The position numbers and the translations under genes are program-made. 64,000 nt of DNA. Source: Oleiharenicola lentus. Its GTDB lineage: Bacteria; Verrucomicrobiota; Verrucomicrobiia; Opitutales; Opitutaceae. Shown here piece by piece: positions 52,909 through 61,447 of the stretch. How positions within the stretch are numbered: the stretch's first letter is position 1; the number at the start of each line of letters is the position of its first letter. Under the pieces are notes generated by a model that worked only from the letters and a program-made list of their open reading frames with translations, was not told where the DNA came from and ran no database searches. The stretch covers positions 248,001-312,000 of the forward strand of contig NZ_SDHX01000001.1 of assembly GCF_004118375.1 (NCBI RefSeq). Reading direction: 5' to 3'.

Positions 52909-54603
52909 TCACTCGCTCCAGTCGAGCGTGAGCAGCGAGACGCCCTGGCGGGGCAGCGTGAACTTCAACTCGGCCTTGCCGCCGGTGACGGCCACCGTGG
53001 CGGGGGCGTCGGCGAGGGTGGCCAGGTTGCTCGCGGCGAGGAGTTGGTCGTATTGCTTCCGGTTGGGCGCGAGGGGAGAGCCGAGGCGCTTCCATTCGCC
53101 GTAGGCGTTGGAGTGAAACTCGTCCACGCGGTGGTGGCTCAGCTGCGCGGATTTCAGTCCGGCGGGCAGGCCGTCCACGGCGAGGGCGACCTCGGCGGCG
53201 GGGCCGGCGACATCGTCGTCGTGGTAGTGCCAGACCATGATCGTCGTGCGGTGGCCGGAGCGCGCGGCGATCACGCCGACGTCAGGGGCGCCGCGCACTC
53301 CCTCCTTCACGATGGTGTCGAGCGGGATCTGGGCAGAACTGGTGGCGGCGAGACGGTCGCCCTCCATGCGGCCCATCATGCGGAAGACGTTGAGCACGGC
53401 GAGGGGCAGGCCGCTGCTGGCGAGCTGGCGGAAGCCGGCGAAATACGGCTGGTCCTCAAAGGTGAAGGCCCAGGTGAGCGCGCCCTCGAAGTTCACGCCG
53501 TGCTTGTCGGCGAGGTCGAGTTTCCGCGCGAAGCTCGCAGCCGTGTAGCTCGAATAGACGGTGCCGTTGCGGTAGGAGAACGACGGTCCCTGGCAGGCGG
53601 CGCAGCCCTCGGGGTCGGACTCGCCGATGATGATGGGCGTGTTTTTCGTCTCGGGATAGGAGGCGACGATCTGGAAGCCGCCGTCGATGACCCGGAGGTG
53701 ATTGGCGATGCCCATGCGGATGTGGCCGTCCACGAAGGTCGGCTGGCCCTTGGCGTGGAAGGCGATGAAGTCGAGCGGCGTGCCCTTCTGGCCGGTGGCG
53801 TGGTTGGTGCCGCGCAGGCAGTGCTCGATGAAGTCGTGCATCCACTCGCCGCCGTGACCCGCGCTGTCGGGTCCGCCGACGCGCGCGGTGGGCAGGGCGC
53901 GCTTCACGCCCGCGATGGCGAAGTCGTGCGTCTTGCGGAATTCCTCGGGCGTGCCCTTCCAGTAGCCGATGTTGGCCTCGTTCCACGTTTCCCAATACCA
54001 CGACTCGACCTCGGCCTTCCCGTAGCGCTCCACGCAGTGCTTCACCCACTGGTAGCAAAGTTCCTCCCATTTCTTGTAGTCTTTCGGCGGGTAGGCCCAG
54101 CCGGTGTAGATCTCGTTGTAAGGCAGGCCGGGGCGCCACTCGTGCTGGTAGGGCTCGGGGTGGGTCGAGAGGGCCTTGGGCATGAAACCGATCTGGGCGT
54201 AGGGCTTGATCCCGCGCGCGAGGTAGGTGTCGAAGATGTGGTCCACGATCGTCCAGTCATAGACCGGGTTGCCCGCGGCGTCCTCGGTGTAGGCGTTGGT
54301 CGAGCCCCACTTGAGCGCGGGCGTGCCGTCGCCGGTTGAGAGCAGGTTGTGGGCACGGAAATAGACCTGCGGTTTCCCGAGCTTGCCGAGCTCGGTGAGC
54401 AGCTTGCGGCCGTCTTTCATCGTCGCGTAGTTAGGCTCGTCGGCGCCGAAGAACCGCCAGACGGGCCGGAGCGGACCGGTGGGCTTGGCGGCGTCCACGG
54501 AGATGCTGACGGAGAAGGCGGCCTCCGCGGACGGAGTCGGCGGAGGCTGGGCGATAGCCGGCAGCGCGAGCGCGGCGAGGAGAAACGCGTGGGGTAGTTT
54601 CAT
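52909..54603 (-). CDS. GH39-like beta-xylosidase
   Basis: Predicted exported retaining glycosidase of 564 residues, with a signal peptide ending near ALPAIAQ. The TIM barrel carries YWETWNEANIGYW with acid/base Glu209 and TPIIIGESDPEG with nucleophile Glu328; both fit GH39 xylosidases. The C-terminal beta domain includes RTTIMVWHYHDDDVAG. Removal of xylose from xylogalacturonan or of alpha-arabinose are the likely options. It is the last gene of the minus-strand pectin cluster and ends 7 bp from the perfect palindrome at 52821-52902. The ATG at 54603 is selected for the signal peptide. Confidence 0.86.
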   Translation of the reverse strand: MKLPHAFLLAALALPAIAQPPPTPSAEAAFSVSISVDAAKPTGPLRPVWRFFGADEPNYATMKDGRKLLTELGKLGKPQVYFRAHNLLSTGDGTPALKWGSTNAYTEDAAGNPVYDWTIVDHIFDTYLARGIKPYAQIGFMPKALSTHPEPYQHEWRPGLPYNEIYTGWAYPPKDYKKWEELCYQWVKHCVERYGKAEVESWYWETWNEANIGYWKGTPEEFRKTHDFAIAGVKRALPTARVGGPDSAGHGGEWMHDFIEHCLRGTNHATGQKGTPLDFIAFHAKGQPTFVDGHIRMGIANHLRVIDGGFQIVASYPETKNTPIIIGESDPEGCAACQGPSFSYRNGTVYSSYTAASFARKLDLADKHGVNFEGALTWAFTFEDQPYFAGFRQLASSGLPLAVLNVFRMMGRMEGDRLAATSSAQIPLDTIVKEGVRGAPDVGVIAARSGHRTTIMVWHYHDDDVAGPAAEVALAVDGLPAGLKSAQLSHHRVDEFHSNAYGEWKRLGSPLAPNRKQYDQLLAASNLATLADAPATVAVTGGKAELKFTLPRQGVSLLTLDWSE

Positions 54604-54713
54604 AGGGGTAATTCGGAGAACGGAGAACGGATCGGCGGGGTGCGCACATTCTGCCTGGGATTCGGGAAATCGGAAACCCAGCCGCTCAGGACAGTCATAT
54701 GGGTGGGCTTTGA

Positions 54714-54756
54714 GGTGGAACCTGCGCTCCGCGCGGGTTGGCTTGCGGGCTCTACC
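54714..54756. repeat. Intergenic copy of VEPALRAG palindrome
   Basis: GTGGAACCTGCGCTCCGCGC followed by a GGGCTCTACC arm, 2 bp beyond the GH43 stop. It is the same family as the in-frame copies at 11716-11768 and 36939-36964, here outside a gene and slightly diverged. Confidence 0.75.
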
Positions 54757-54757
54757 T

Positions 54758-56128
54758 TCAACGCCCGAAGGCCGCGAACTCCCACACGCCCGGCGCCTCG
54801 GCGTCGGCGGGGAAGACGAGTCGCAGGTGTCGCGCGGTCGTCGGTCCGGTGTGCGTGAAGGGCGAGCCTTGGAACGCGGTGTCGCTGTGGTCGGCGAGCG
54901 TGGTCCAGGTGTGGCCATCCGGGGAAGCTTCGAGCCGGAAACGCACCGGTTTCCACGCGTATTCGAAGCGAACCTCGATGCGGGCGGTGGTTTGCGCCGT
55001 GCCGAGATCGAGCTGCAGCCAGCCGCCCTTTGCCTCCTTGGCGGGGGCCCAGCGCGTGGCGTAGTTGTCGTCGAGGACGGCGGCCGCGCCGTGGTCGGCA
55101 CCGAGTTCCGACGAGGCCGTGGCCGTGGCGGCGAGCCGGCCGGCGTCGCGGCCCTGCCCGAGCGCGGGGCCGCTGTGCGTGGGCGTCACCTTTTCCATCA
55201 GACCGTCGGCGGTGAAATGCAGTTCGTCCACGCAAGTCTGCCGGTAGGCGGTGTCGGCCACGTAGGGCACGCGGTGACGGTGGTAGAGGATATGCGGCCG
55301 GCCCTTTAGGAGGTAGATCGAATGGTGGCCGGGGCTGACGATGTTGCGCGCGTGGTCGGTTACGAGGATCGGGCTGTTGGACGCCTCGGTGAACGGCCCG
55401 AGCGGCGAGTCGCCGATCGCGTAGTGGACCTGGTAGGTGTCGGTGACGGTCTTGCCCTGCGAGTAGGTGAGGTAGTAACGGCCGGCGTGCTTGAACAGGA
55501 ACGGGCCCTCAAAGTAGTTCGTGGGCGTGACATCCACCGGTTCGCCAGCGAAGGCGTTGAGGTCGGGCGTGAGTTTTACCGCGAAGCAGCGGCCGTTTTT
55601 CCAGCCCCAGCCGGAGCCCCAGTAAAGCCAGCCCGTGCCGTCGTCGTCCACGAAGGCCTCGGCATCAATCATGTGGTAACCCGGCCGATAGGTCTCGGGG
55701 ATGAGCGGCTTTCCCCCGTGCGCATCCGTCCACGGGCCGATCGGATGATCGGCCGTGCCGACCCACACCTCGTTGCCGACGGAGATGAACATGACGAATT
55801 TCCCGCCCGGAGCGCGCACCACGGACGGCGCCCAGACCATCGCGCCCTTCGAGGTCGGGCTGGTGCAGGCCTCCTTGGTCGGCCAGTTGAGGGCGCGGTA
55901 GGTCCAGTGCTTGAAGTCCGCCGACTCCCAGCACCCGAGCGTCCGCCCGCCCCAGGGATCGAGCGTGGCGTAGAGGTAATACTTCCCTTCGTGCTGCACG
56001 AGCGACGGATCGGCGAAGTAACCCGGCAGAATCGGATTGGCCGCGTGCGGGGTGTTCCAGGTGTCGGCGGCGGGAGCGGGGCCGGCGGCGAGAAGGAGAC
56101 AGGGCAGGAGTAGTCGGAGCAGAGACAT
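54758..56128 (-). CDS. GH43 glycosidase with C-terminal F5/8-type binding domain
   Basis: Predicted exported enzyme of 456 residues. After a signal peptide (ends near GPAPAA) the five-bladed propeller has GYFADPSLVQHEGKYYLYA with the base Asp40, MVWAPSVVRAPGGKFVMF, HMIDAEAFVDDDGTGWLYWG and TNYFEGPFLFKHAGRYYLTY with the likely acid Glu. From about residue 340 a discoidin-like carbohydrate-binding domain follows (ASSELGADHGAAAVLDDNYA, WLQLDLG). It probably removes arabinose or galactose from pectin side chains. It is in the minus-strand cluster between the GDSL esterase and GH39. Confidence 0.9.
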   Translation of the reverse strand: MSLLRLLLPCLLLAAGPAPAADTWNTPHAANPILPGYFADPSLVQHEGKYYLYATLDPWGGRTLGCWESADFKHWTYRALNWPTKEACTSPTSKGAMVWAPSVVRAPGGKFVMFISVGNEVWVGTADHPIGPWTDAHGGKPLIPETYRPGYHMIDAEAFVDDDGTGWLYWGSGWGWKNGRCFAVKLTPDLNAFAGEPVDVTPTNYFEGPFLFKHAGRYYLTYSQGKTVTDTYQVHYAIGDSPLGPFTEASNSPILVTDHARNIVSPGHHSIYLLKGRPHILYHRHRVPYVADTAYRQTCVDELHFTADGLMEKVTPTHSGPALGQGRDAGRLAATATASSELGADHGAAAVLDDNYATRWAPAKEAKGGWLQLDLGTAQTTARIEVRFEYAWKPVRFRLEASPDGHTWTTLADHSDTAFQGSPFTHTGPTTARHLRLVFPADAEAPGVWEFAAFGR

Positions 56129-56207
56129 GGGAACGGGGAGAATATGCTCGGGCCGAAGCGCGACGGCAGGCCGCCCCGGTCGGACCGTTAGAACGCGGGT
56201 TGCAGGC

Positions 56208-57524
56208 TCAGTTGCCACGCGGTCGCAGGTCGCTGCGTTGCGGGCTGGCCGGAAGCGTGAACGTGGTCGGGTCGTCGGGTTTCGCGGGGTCGTAGCCGGG
56301 GAAGTCGTCGGCGAGGAAGGCGGCGAGCTTGGTGAGAGACGGCGTGGCGCGGATGCCCTGGGCGACGGCCTGGGCGAGCTGGTAGGCGCCGTAGTTGTTG
56401 TGGTGCGTGGCGTCCTTGCCGCCGTTGCTGAAGGCGAGGGGGGACTTTTCGGGGCCGAGGCCTTCGTAGAGGGCACGGCTGGCGGCCTCGAGGTCCACGA
56501 GCGCGACCTGTTCCTCGGCGGCGACAGCGCGCACGGCGGCGGGGTAGTCGCCGTGGGTATTGCGAATTATTCCGTCGGGCGTGAAGTTCCGGCGCTGGGG
56601 CGAGGTGACGAGCACGGGCGTGGCGCCGCGTAGGCGGATCTCCGCGAGGTAGGCGCGCAGCCACGCGCGGTAGGTCGTGCCGGCCTCGACGTAGGTCTGC
56701 GGCCAATTCTTCTTCTGGTCGTTGTGGCCGAACTGGAGAAACACCCAGTCGCCTTCCTTGAGCTGCGAGAGGACCTTGGCGAAGCGCAGGCCCGTGACGA
56801 AGGACTTCAGCGTCTCGCCCGACTCGGCGTGGTTGGCCATGGCGATCGCCGGCTTGAAGAAACGCGACAGCATCTGGCCCCAGCTCGCACCGTCTTCCCA
56901 GCGTTGGTCGGTGACGGTGGAGTCGCCGAGAAGGAAGATCGTGGGCGTGTGCACCTTCGCCACGGAGACGGAATGGACCTGGGGCGCCGGGCCGCCAAAT
57001 TCGAGGGTGAGCTTGGTGTCCCAGGTGAAGGAGCCCTGTTCGCGGTCGTTGAGGACGACAGCGCTGCCACCGGGCGCGTTCTTTTCAGGTGCAGGCACAG
57101 AGGCGTTCCGGACGTTGACGATGAATTGGCGACGGACCTGTTCGCCCGGGGCGGTCTTGACGGACTCGAGCATCAGCCGTCGCGACTCGGCCTTCACCGT
57201 GGTGTCACCCGCGGCCGCACCGCCAAGGGTGACCTCGACCAGCCAGTTGCCTTCGTCCACGGCGATGGAGAAATACCATGGGCGTCCTTCCGTATTGCGG
57301 GCCGTGCCCAATTCGTAGCCGTAGCCGCGTTCGGGGGTGAACGGCTCGGGGGAGGTCAGATCGTAGGTGGTCCAGCGCAGCACCTCGGCCGGGGCCAAGG
57401 CAGGGATGGCCACGAAAAACACGAGAAGCGCGAAAAGGTGGGACGCGAAATCCCGATGCCGATCAGACCGGCAGAGACCGGCTAATGTTGGGGTGCGACC
57501 ACCTATGAATGTCCTTACCGTCAT
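56208..57524 (-). CDS. GDSL-type rhamnogalacturonan acetylesterase
   Basis: Predicted exported esterase of up to 438 residues. An N-terminal beta domain (RWTTYDLTSPEPFTPERGYG) precedes the SGNH domain with TIFLLGDSTVTDQRWEDGAS, FLQFGHNDQKKN and a C-terminal DATHHNNYGA carrying the Asp-x-x-His. This arrangement matches CE12 enzymes with a fused N-terminal binding module. The start is uncertain: the only in-frame ATG (57524) lies in a REP-like repeat, and the hydrophobic signal segment LFALLVFFVAI is encoded by a TTTTCGTGG-type repeat. An alternative GTG start lies inside that segment. Confidence 0.85.
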   Translation of the reverse strand: MTVRTFIGGRTPTLAGLCRSDRHRDFASHLFALLVFFVAIPALAPAEVLRWTTYDLTSPEPFTPERGYGYELGTARNTEGRPWYFSIAVDEGNWLVEVTLGGAAAGDTTVKAESRRLMLESVKTAPGEQVRRQFIVNVRNASVPAPEKNAPGGSAVVLNDREQGSFTWDTKLTLEFGGPAPQVHSVSVAKVHTPTIFLLGDSTVTDQRWEDGASWGQMLSRFFKPAIAMANHAESGETLKSFVTGLRFAKVLSQLKEGDWVFLQFGHNDQKKNWPQTYVEAGTTYRAWLRAYLAEIRLRGATPVLVTSPQRRNFTPDGIIRNTHGDYPAAVRAVAAEEQVALVDLEAASRALYEGLGPEKSPLAFSNGGKDATHHNNYGAYQLAQAVAQGIRATPSLTKLAAFLADDFPGYDPAKPDDPTTFTLPASPQRSDLRPRGN

Positions 57525-57598
57525 CCTGAGCAGCGCGAAGGATCCAAGCCGTTTACGCGCGTTCTTTCCCTTGGATCCTTCGCTACGCTCAGGATGAC
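57521..57598. repeat. REP-like palindrome copy F at esterase start
   Basis: Arms TCATCCTGAGCAGCGCGAAG and CTTCGCTACGCTCAGGATGA. The left arm contains the only in-frame ATG of the downstream GDSL gene (on the minus strand). The following bases up to 57660 are TTTTCGTGCC-type repeats. Confidence 0.8.
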
Positions 57599-57670
57599 AA
57601 GTTTCGTGGGATATTACCTTTTCGTGCATTTTCGTGCCTCTTCGTGGCCAAAACCGGTTTGGGAAATCGC

Positions 57671-59080
57671 TCAGTGAAACTTCATCGCCGGCAGGCGGGC
57701 GGGGAAGGCGGATTCGCCGCGCAGGCTGGCGGCGTCCACGCCGGTGGCATCCACGGTTTCCAGCGCGTGGGTGAAATACTCCGGACGATTCGGGCCCCAG
57801 TCCACACGACAGTCGCGGAACGCCACGCCGTCGGCATGGCGCACATGGATCGCGGGCGTGGCATGCGGCTCGAGGGCGTGCATCGCGGTGGTCGGACGGT
57901 TGTCCCAGACACCGCCGGGATACTTGGTCCACCGGTCGAGGGAGAGCGCGACGTTCTGGAAGCGCACGTTGCGGATCCGGCTGCCGGGCGAGCCGCTGAT
58001 CCGCATCGTATTCTCGGCGCGGCCGGTCACATCGGTCACGCGCACATCGCTGAGGATGCCGACCTTGGTTTCCGGCGTGCGCGGGATCGCTGTGAACGAG
58101 ATGCCCTCGCCGCGGCCCCACCACGGTGCCGAGTGATAACGGGCGGTGAAGCGGATGTCCTTGAACTCGATATCAGAGACGTTGCCTTCGTCGCGCAGCT
58201 GGATGGTGAGGCCCCGGCAACCGGACTTGATCTCGCAGCGCTCGAAGCGGATGCGGCGGATGTCGGCCACGGTTTCGGTGCCGATCTTCAGGCCGGAGTC
58301 CTGCGTCTCGAGGACGCAGTCCTTCACGACGATGTTCTCGCTGCCGCCGTAGGCCGCGCCGGCGCGCGTGGCCTTGATAACGATCGCGTCGTCACCGCAA
58401 CGGATGTCGCAGTTCCGGATCTCCATGTCGTGGCAGTGGTCGGGATCAATGCCGTCGCAATTGGGCACGTCCAGCTGGTTGCGGATCTTCACGCCGTCCA
58501 CGAGGGTGCTGCAGCAGCCGACGAGGTGCAGCGTCCAGCTCGGGGCCTCGAAAAACGTGACGTCGCGCACCTCCAGCCCCTGGCAGCCGGTGAGCACGGC
58601 GAGGCGCGGGCGGAATTCCTTGGGCCGCCACCACTCGTCCTTTTCGTCAAAGTGGGTCATGAACTCGCGCGAGCGGCCGTTGATGCGGCCGGTGCCGGTG
58701 AGGCGCAGGCCGAAGGCGTCGGTGGCGGCCAGCAGCGCGCGGTTGGGGTAGTGCGCGGGGTCGGTGCTGGCGAGCAGCTCGGCGTCGTCGGCGAGGTGGA
58801 ACTCAATCCCGGAGCGGAGCTGCAGGCTGCCGCACAGGTAGCGTTTGCCTCCGGGCAGGAGCACGCGGGCGCGGCCACCGGCGGCCGCGGCGGTATCGAT
58901 CACCCGCTGAATGACCGCGGTGTCGAGGGTGCGGCTGTCGCCCAGTGCGCCGTAGTCGCGCACGTTGAAGTCGCGGATGACACGCGTGCCCTGGCCGCGG
59001 ACGAGCGGACCGGCCAGCAGCGAGGCAGTCAGCATGGCGCCGGCGCGGAGCGCCTCGCGGCGGTTGGGAGGGTTTTTCAT
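57671..59080 (-). CDS. GH28-type polygalacturonase-like protein
   Basis: Predicted Tat-exported right-handed beta-helix protein of 469 residues: a twin-arginine leader (NRREALRAG), then FNVRDYGALGDSRTLDTAVI typical of the family's start. Catalytic-region motifs are NCDGIDPD (207-214) and CGDDAI (228-233). The later GHG motif of classic polygalacturonases is not evident; instead SGLKIGTET follows (262-270). It may act on rhamnogalacturonan or unsaturated ends. Its start overlaps the BNR gene stop (ATGA), indicating coupling. Confidence 0.85.
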   Translation of the reverse strand: MKNPPNRREALRAGAMLTASLLAGPLVRGQGTRVIRDFNVRDYGALGDSRTLDTAVIQRVIDTAAAAGGRARVLLPGGKRYLCGSLQLRSGIEFHLADDAELLASTDPAHYPNRALLAATDAFGLRLTGTGRINGRSREFMTHFDEKDEWWRPKEFRPRLAVLTGCQGLEVRDVTFFEAPSWTLHLVGCCSTLVDGVKIRNQLDVPNCDGIDPDHCHDMEIRNCDIRCGDDAIVIKATRAGAAYGGSENIVVKDCVLETQDSGLKIGTETVADIRRIRFERCEIKSGCRGLTIQLRDEGNVSDIEFKDIRFTARYHSAPWWGRGEGISFTAIPRTPETKVGILSDVRVTDVTGRAENTMRISGSPGSRIRNVRFQNVALSLDRWTKYPGGVWDNRPTTAMHALEPHATPAIHVRHADGVAFRDCRVDWGPNRPEYFTHALETVDATGVDAASLRGESAFPARLPAMKFH

Positions 59081-60423
59081 GGGGCGGGCGGCTGCCAGAG
59101 GAGAACCGAAACCGGCGTGGGCGCAACGGCGGCGGCCTCGCGGTCGTTGCCGTCGCGCTGGGTGACGGCCTGCACGAGCAGGTGAAGCTCGCGGTTGCGG
59201 GCCCAAGCCACGGGATCGTAGGACGGCTCCCATGCGCCGACCGAACCCGCCGTGAGCGCGGTGAAGCGCCAGCCCGTCTTCCGCAGATCCTCGCACGTGG
59301 CGGCTATGATGCGGCCTTCCTTCTCGTCGTCGCGATAAACCAGCACGACTTCGCGGCCTTCGTCTTCGGCGGCGCGCACGGCGAGCACGGCGCGCGAGAT
59401 CGGCGGGTTCTTCGTGCCGCCGCCGGCGAGCGTGAAGGGCGTGGTGCGCGCCGTCACCGGGGTGACCCGCCACTTGAAGCCGTCATGGCGCACCACATGG
59501 AACTGCGGCACGTCGCTGCCCTCGGGCGTCCAGTAGTTGGCGAGCAGCGGGCGGCCGAGACTGTCGGCGGCGAGGCTGGGCGGGTTCATCAGCGAGCGGT
59601 TGGGCCCGACGCGCAGCGCGTAGTCGGCGTTGGCGGCGGTGAAGGGCACCGTGAGCGGGCGTCCGTCCGCGGCGCTCCAAGTGACGCCGCCGTCCAGCGA
59701 GCGCGCGTAGGCGATGTCCTGGTTGGTGGCGACGTCGGGCGTGGCGCGCCAGACCCAGGCGAGGTGGAGCGTGCCGCGCGCGTCCACGGTGTAAGCCGGG
59801 TAGGCGCTGCGCGCGCCTTCGCCGTTGATCAGGCTGGCGTGGAGCTGCGACCAGCGGCGGGCGCGCAGGTCGTAGCGGCTGAGCACGAGATTGCCGCGGC
59901 CGGAACCGCCGTCGCGGTGAAAGAACAGCAGGTCGCCGCCGGGCAACGGCAGGAAGGCCGGATACGTGACGCGGTTCTCATGCGCGCCGGTCATGGCCTC
60001 GCGCGGACCGAGTTCGAGCGAACCCGGCGCGGTGCCGCGCGCGTAGTTGAGCGGGTTGTTGTGGTGGTCCCACGCCACGTGGAGGAAGCCGTCGCCGTCC
60101 ACGCCGAGGGCGATGCTGTTGTGGGCGTCGGCCGTGCGGCCCTTGAACGCGGTGCGCTGCGTGGTCCAGGTGTCGTTGCCGTGGACGCGCTTCGCGAGCA
60201 CGAGGGTCGAGTCGGCGGCGTAGAAGGCGGCGAACTGCGTGTCGCCGTGCGTGAGGAGCGTGTGCTGGGAGTTGGCGAGGACGTTGACCGAGCTGCCGGC
60301 GAAGGCGTCGTCGGCAATCTTTAGGAGCCGCGCGCCGCCGGCGGGGGCGAGGTCGGCGGCCAGCGCAGGCGAACCAAGGGCGACGATCGCCAGGAAAATG
60401 AAAGGGAGAAGGCGTAAGGGCAT
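59077..60423 (-). CDS. BNR_4-type beta-propeller protein, possible lyase
   Basis: Predicted exported protein of 448 residues with a signal peptide ending near SPALAAD. Propeller blades with Asp-box-like repeats are visible (VDGDGFLHVAWDHHNNPLNY 108-127, ARSLDGGVTW). The fold and the DHHNNP and HENRVTYP segments resemble BNR_4 proteins, which include ulvan lyases of PL24/PL25 that use a His in this region. No sulfatase gene is nearby, so a pectin or rhamnose-rich glycan is more likely than ulvan. Activity is unproven. Confidence 0.78.
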   Translation of the reverse strand: MPLRLLPFIFLAIVALGSPALAADLAPAGGARLLKIADDAFAGSSVNVLANSQHTLLTHGDTQFAAFYAADSTLVLAKRVHGNDTWTTQRTAFKGRTADAHNSIALGVDGDGFLHVAWDHHNNPLNYARGTAPGSLELGPREAMTGAHENRVTYPAFLPLPGGDLLFFHRDGGSGRGNLVLSRYDLRARRWSQLHASLINGEGARSAYPAYTVDARGTLHLAWVWRATPDVATNQDIAYARSLDGGVTWSAADGRPLTVPFTAANADYALRVGPNRSLMNPPSLAADSLGRPLLANYWTPEGSDVPQFHVVRHDGFKWRVTPVTARTTPFTLAGGGTKNPPISRAVLAVRAAEDEGREVVLVYRDDEKEGRIIAATCEDLRKTGWRFTALTAGSVGAWEPSYDPVAWARNRELHLLVQAVTQRDGNDREAAAVAPTPVSVLLWQPPAP

Positions 60424-60470
60424 ACGGAGATCGGACAAATTCCACGGATGAGAGAAGACCCGCGCTTCCG

Positions 60471-60549
60471 TCATCCTGAGCCGTGCGAAGGATCCAAGGA
60501 GAAGGACGCACGTGCGCCGGGCTTGGATCCTTCGCACGGCTCAGGATGA
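60471..60549. repeat. REP-like palindrome copy G, perfect arms
   Basis: The 28-base arms are perfectly complementary (starting TCATCCTGAGCCGTGCGAAG) around a 23-base loop. The central CCGTGC differs from other copies (GAAGC, GCAGC), with matching changes in the opposite arm. It lies between the CBM9-like and BNR genes inside the operon. Confidence 0.88.
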
Positions 60550-60562
60550 CGGAGGTAGAAAG

Positions 60563-61447
60563 TCATGGGACGGGTTTCGCCTCGAGCGGCATCAGCCGGA
60601 AGGCGCAGAGGAGGGACGCGTGGCCGAAGGCGGAGCGCTGCGGCGAGAGGCACCAGAACCCGCGCGGGGTTGGGCCATCGTAGTCGATCACGATCCAGGA
60701 GAGGCCGATGATCTTGTTTTCCGTAAGAAGGGAGGTGACCGAGCGCTCCGGCCCCTCGGCCCCCGCGTAGTCGAAGGGCGTGATATAGAACTCGACCGTG
60801 ACCTTTCCGCTCTCGCCGGGTTTCACGGTGAAGCGTTGCGCGGATTTCGCCCACGGGGCGTCCTTGATCCAGGTGCCGGCGCCGAGGATGAATGCCCAGT
60901 CCTTGTTCACCGCGGGGGTGAAGACGTGGTAGTTTTGCGCATGCACGCCGTGAATGGCGCGGCGCGAGCCCTCGGCGTCGATGCGCGGCTCGGGGCGCAG
61001 GTCGGCGGGGGCGATGAGCTCAGGCGTCCACACGCTTTTCTGGTCGCGCGCGACGAAGGGACCGCCGGAGGCATCGCCGTCCACCATGATCTCGAAGGTG
61101 TCGTTGCGCAGGCCGGGCTGCGCGAAGTCCCAGTAGTCGTCCTCGGCCTCGTAGAGGAAGTAGAGCCGGTTCTCGCCCTTGACCCAGCCGACCTTGACGC
61201 GGCACGCGAGCGTCTTGTCCCCCGCGGCCGGCGGGGGCGTGGCCGTGTTGTGCAGGTGCGAGCGGTCCACCACGTAGCTTTCGGGCACCTGCGCCCAGTC
61301 GGAAGCATCGCCGTCAATCACCGGCGCCCGGTCCACCGGGAACTGGAAGACCTGGTAAGTGATGTCGGGTTTTTCGAGGGCGTGCAGGCCGGCCGCCCCG
61401 ACCAGCGGCGCAACGAGCAAGAACAGTGTGGGACGGGAAAGGATCAT
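60563..61447 (-). CDS. CBM9-like carbohydrate-binding protein
   Basis: Predicted exported protein of 294 residues, with a signal peptide ending near LHALEKP. The body is a single DOMON/CBM9-like beta-sandwich: PVIDGDASDWAQVPESYVVD, NRLYFLYEAEDDYWDF, DTFEIMVDGDASGG and a C-terminal SWIVIDYDGPTPRGFWCLSP. Such proteins bind plant polysaccharides or heme; in this operon a glycan-binding role at the cell surface or in the periplasm is likely. No catalytic domain is attached. Its start overlaps the stop of the unknown gene upstream (ATGA). Confidence 0.85.
   Translation of the reverse strand: MILSRPTLFLLVAPLVGAAGLHALEKPDITYQVFQFPVDRAPVIDGDASDWAQVPESYVVDRSHLHNTATPPPAAGDKTLACRVKVGWVKGENRLYFLYEAEDDYWDFAQPGLRNDTFEIMVDGDASGGPFVARDQKSVWTPELIAPADLRPEPRIDAEGSRRAIHGVHAQNYHVFTPAVNKDWAFILGAGTWIKDAPWAKSAQRFTVKPGESGKVTVEFYITPFDYAGAEGPERSVTSLLTENKIIGLSWIVIDYDGPTPRGFWCLSPQRSAFGHASLLCAFRLMPLEAKPVP

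Noticed and set aside
54683-54700. GACTGTCC string upstream of the GH39 gene as another rhamnose-regulon site
   Set aside because: Only one half matches the TTCGGAnnnTCC pattern; expected by chance at this level of similarity.
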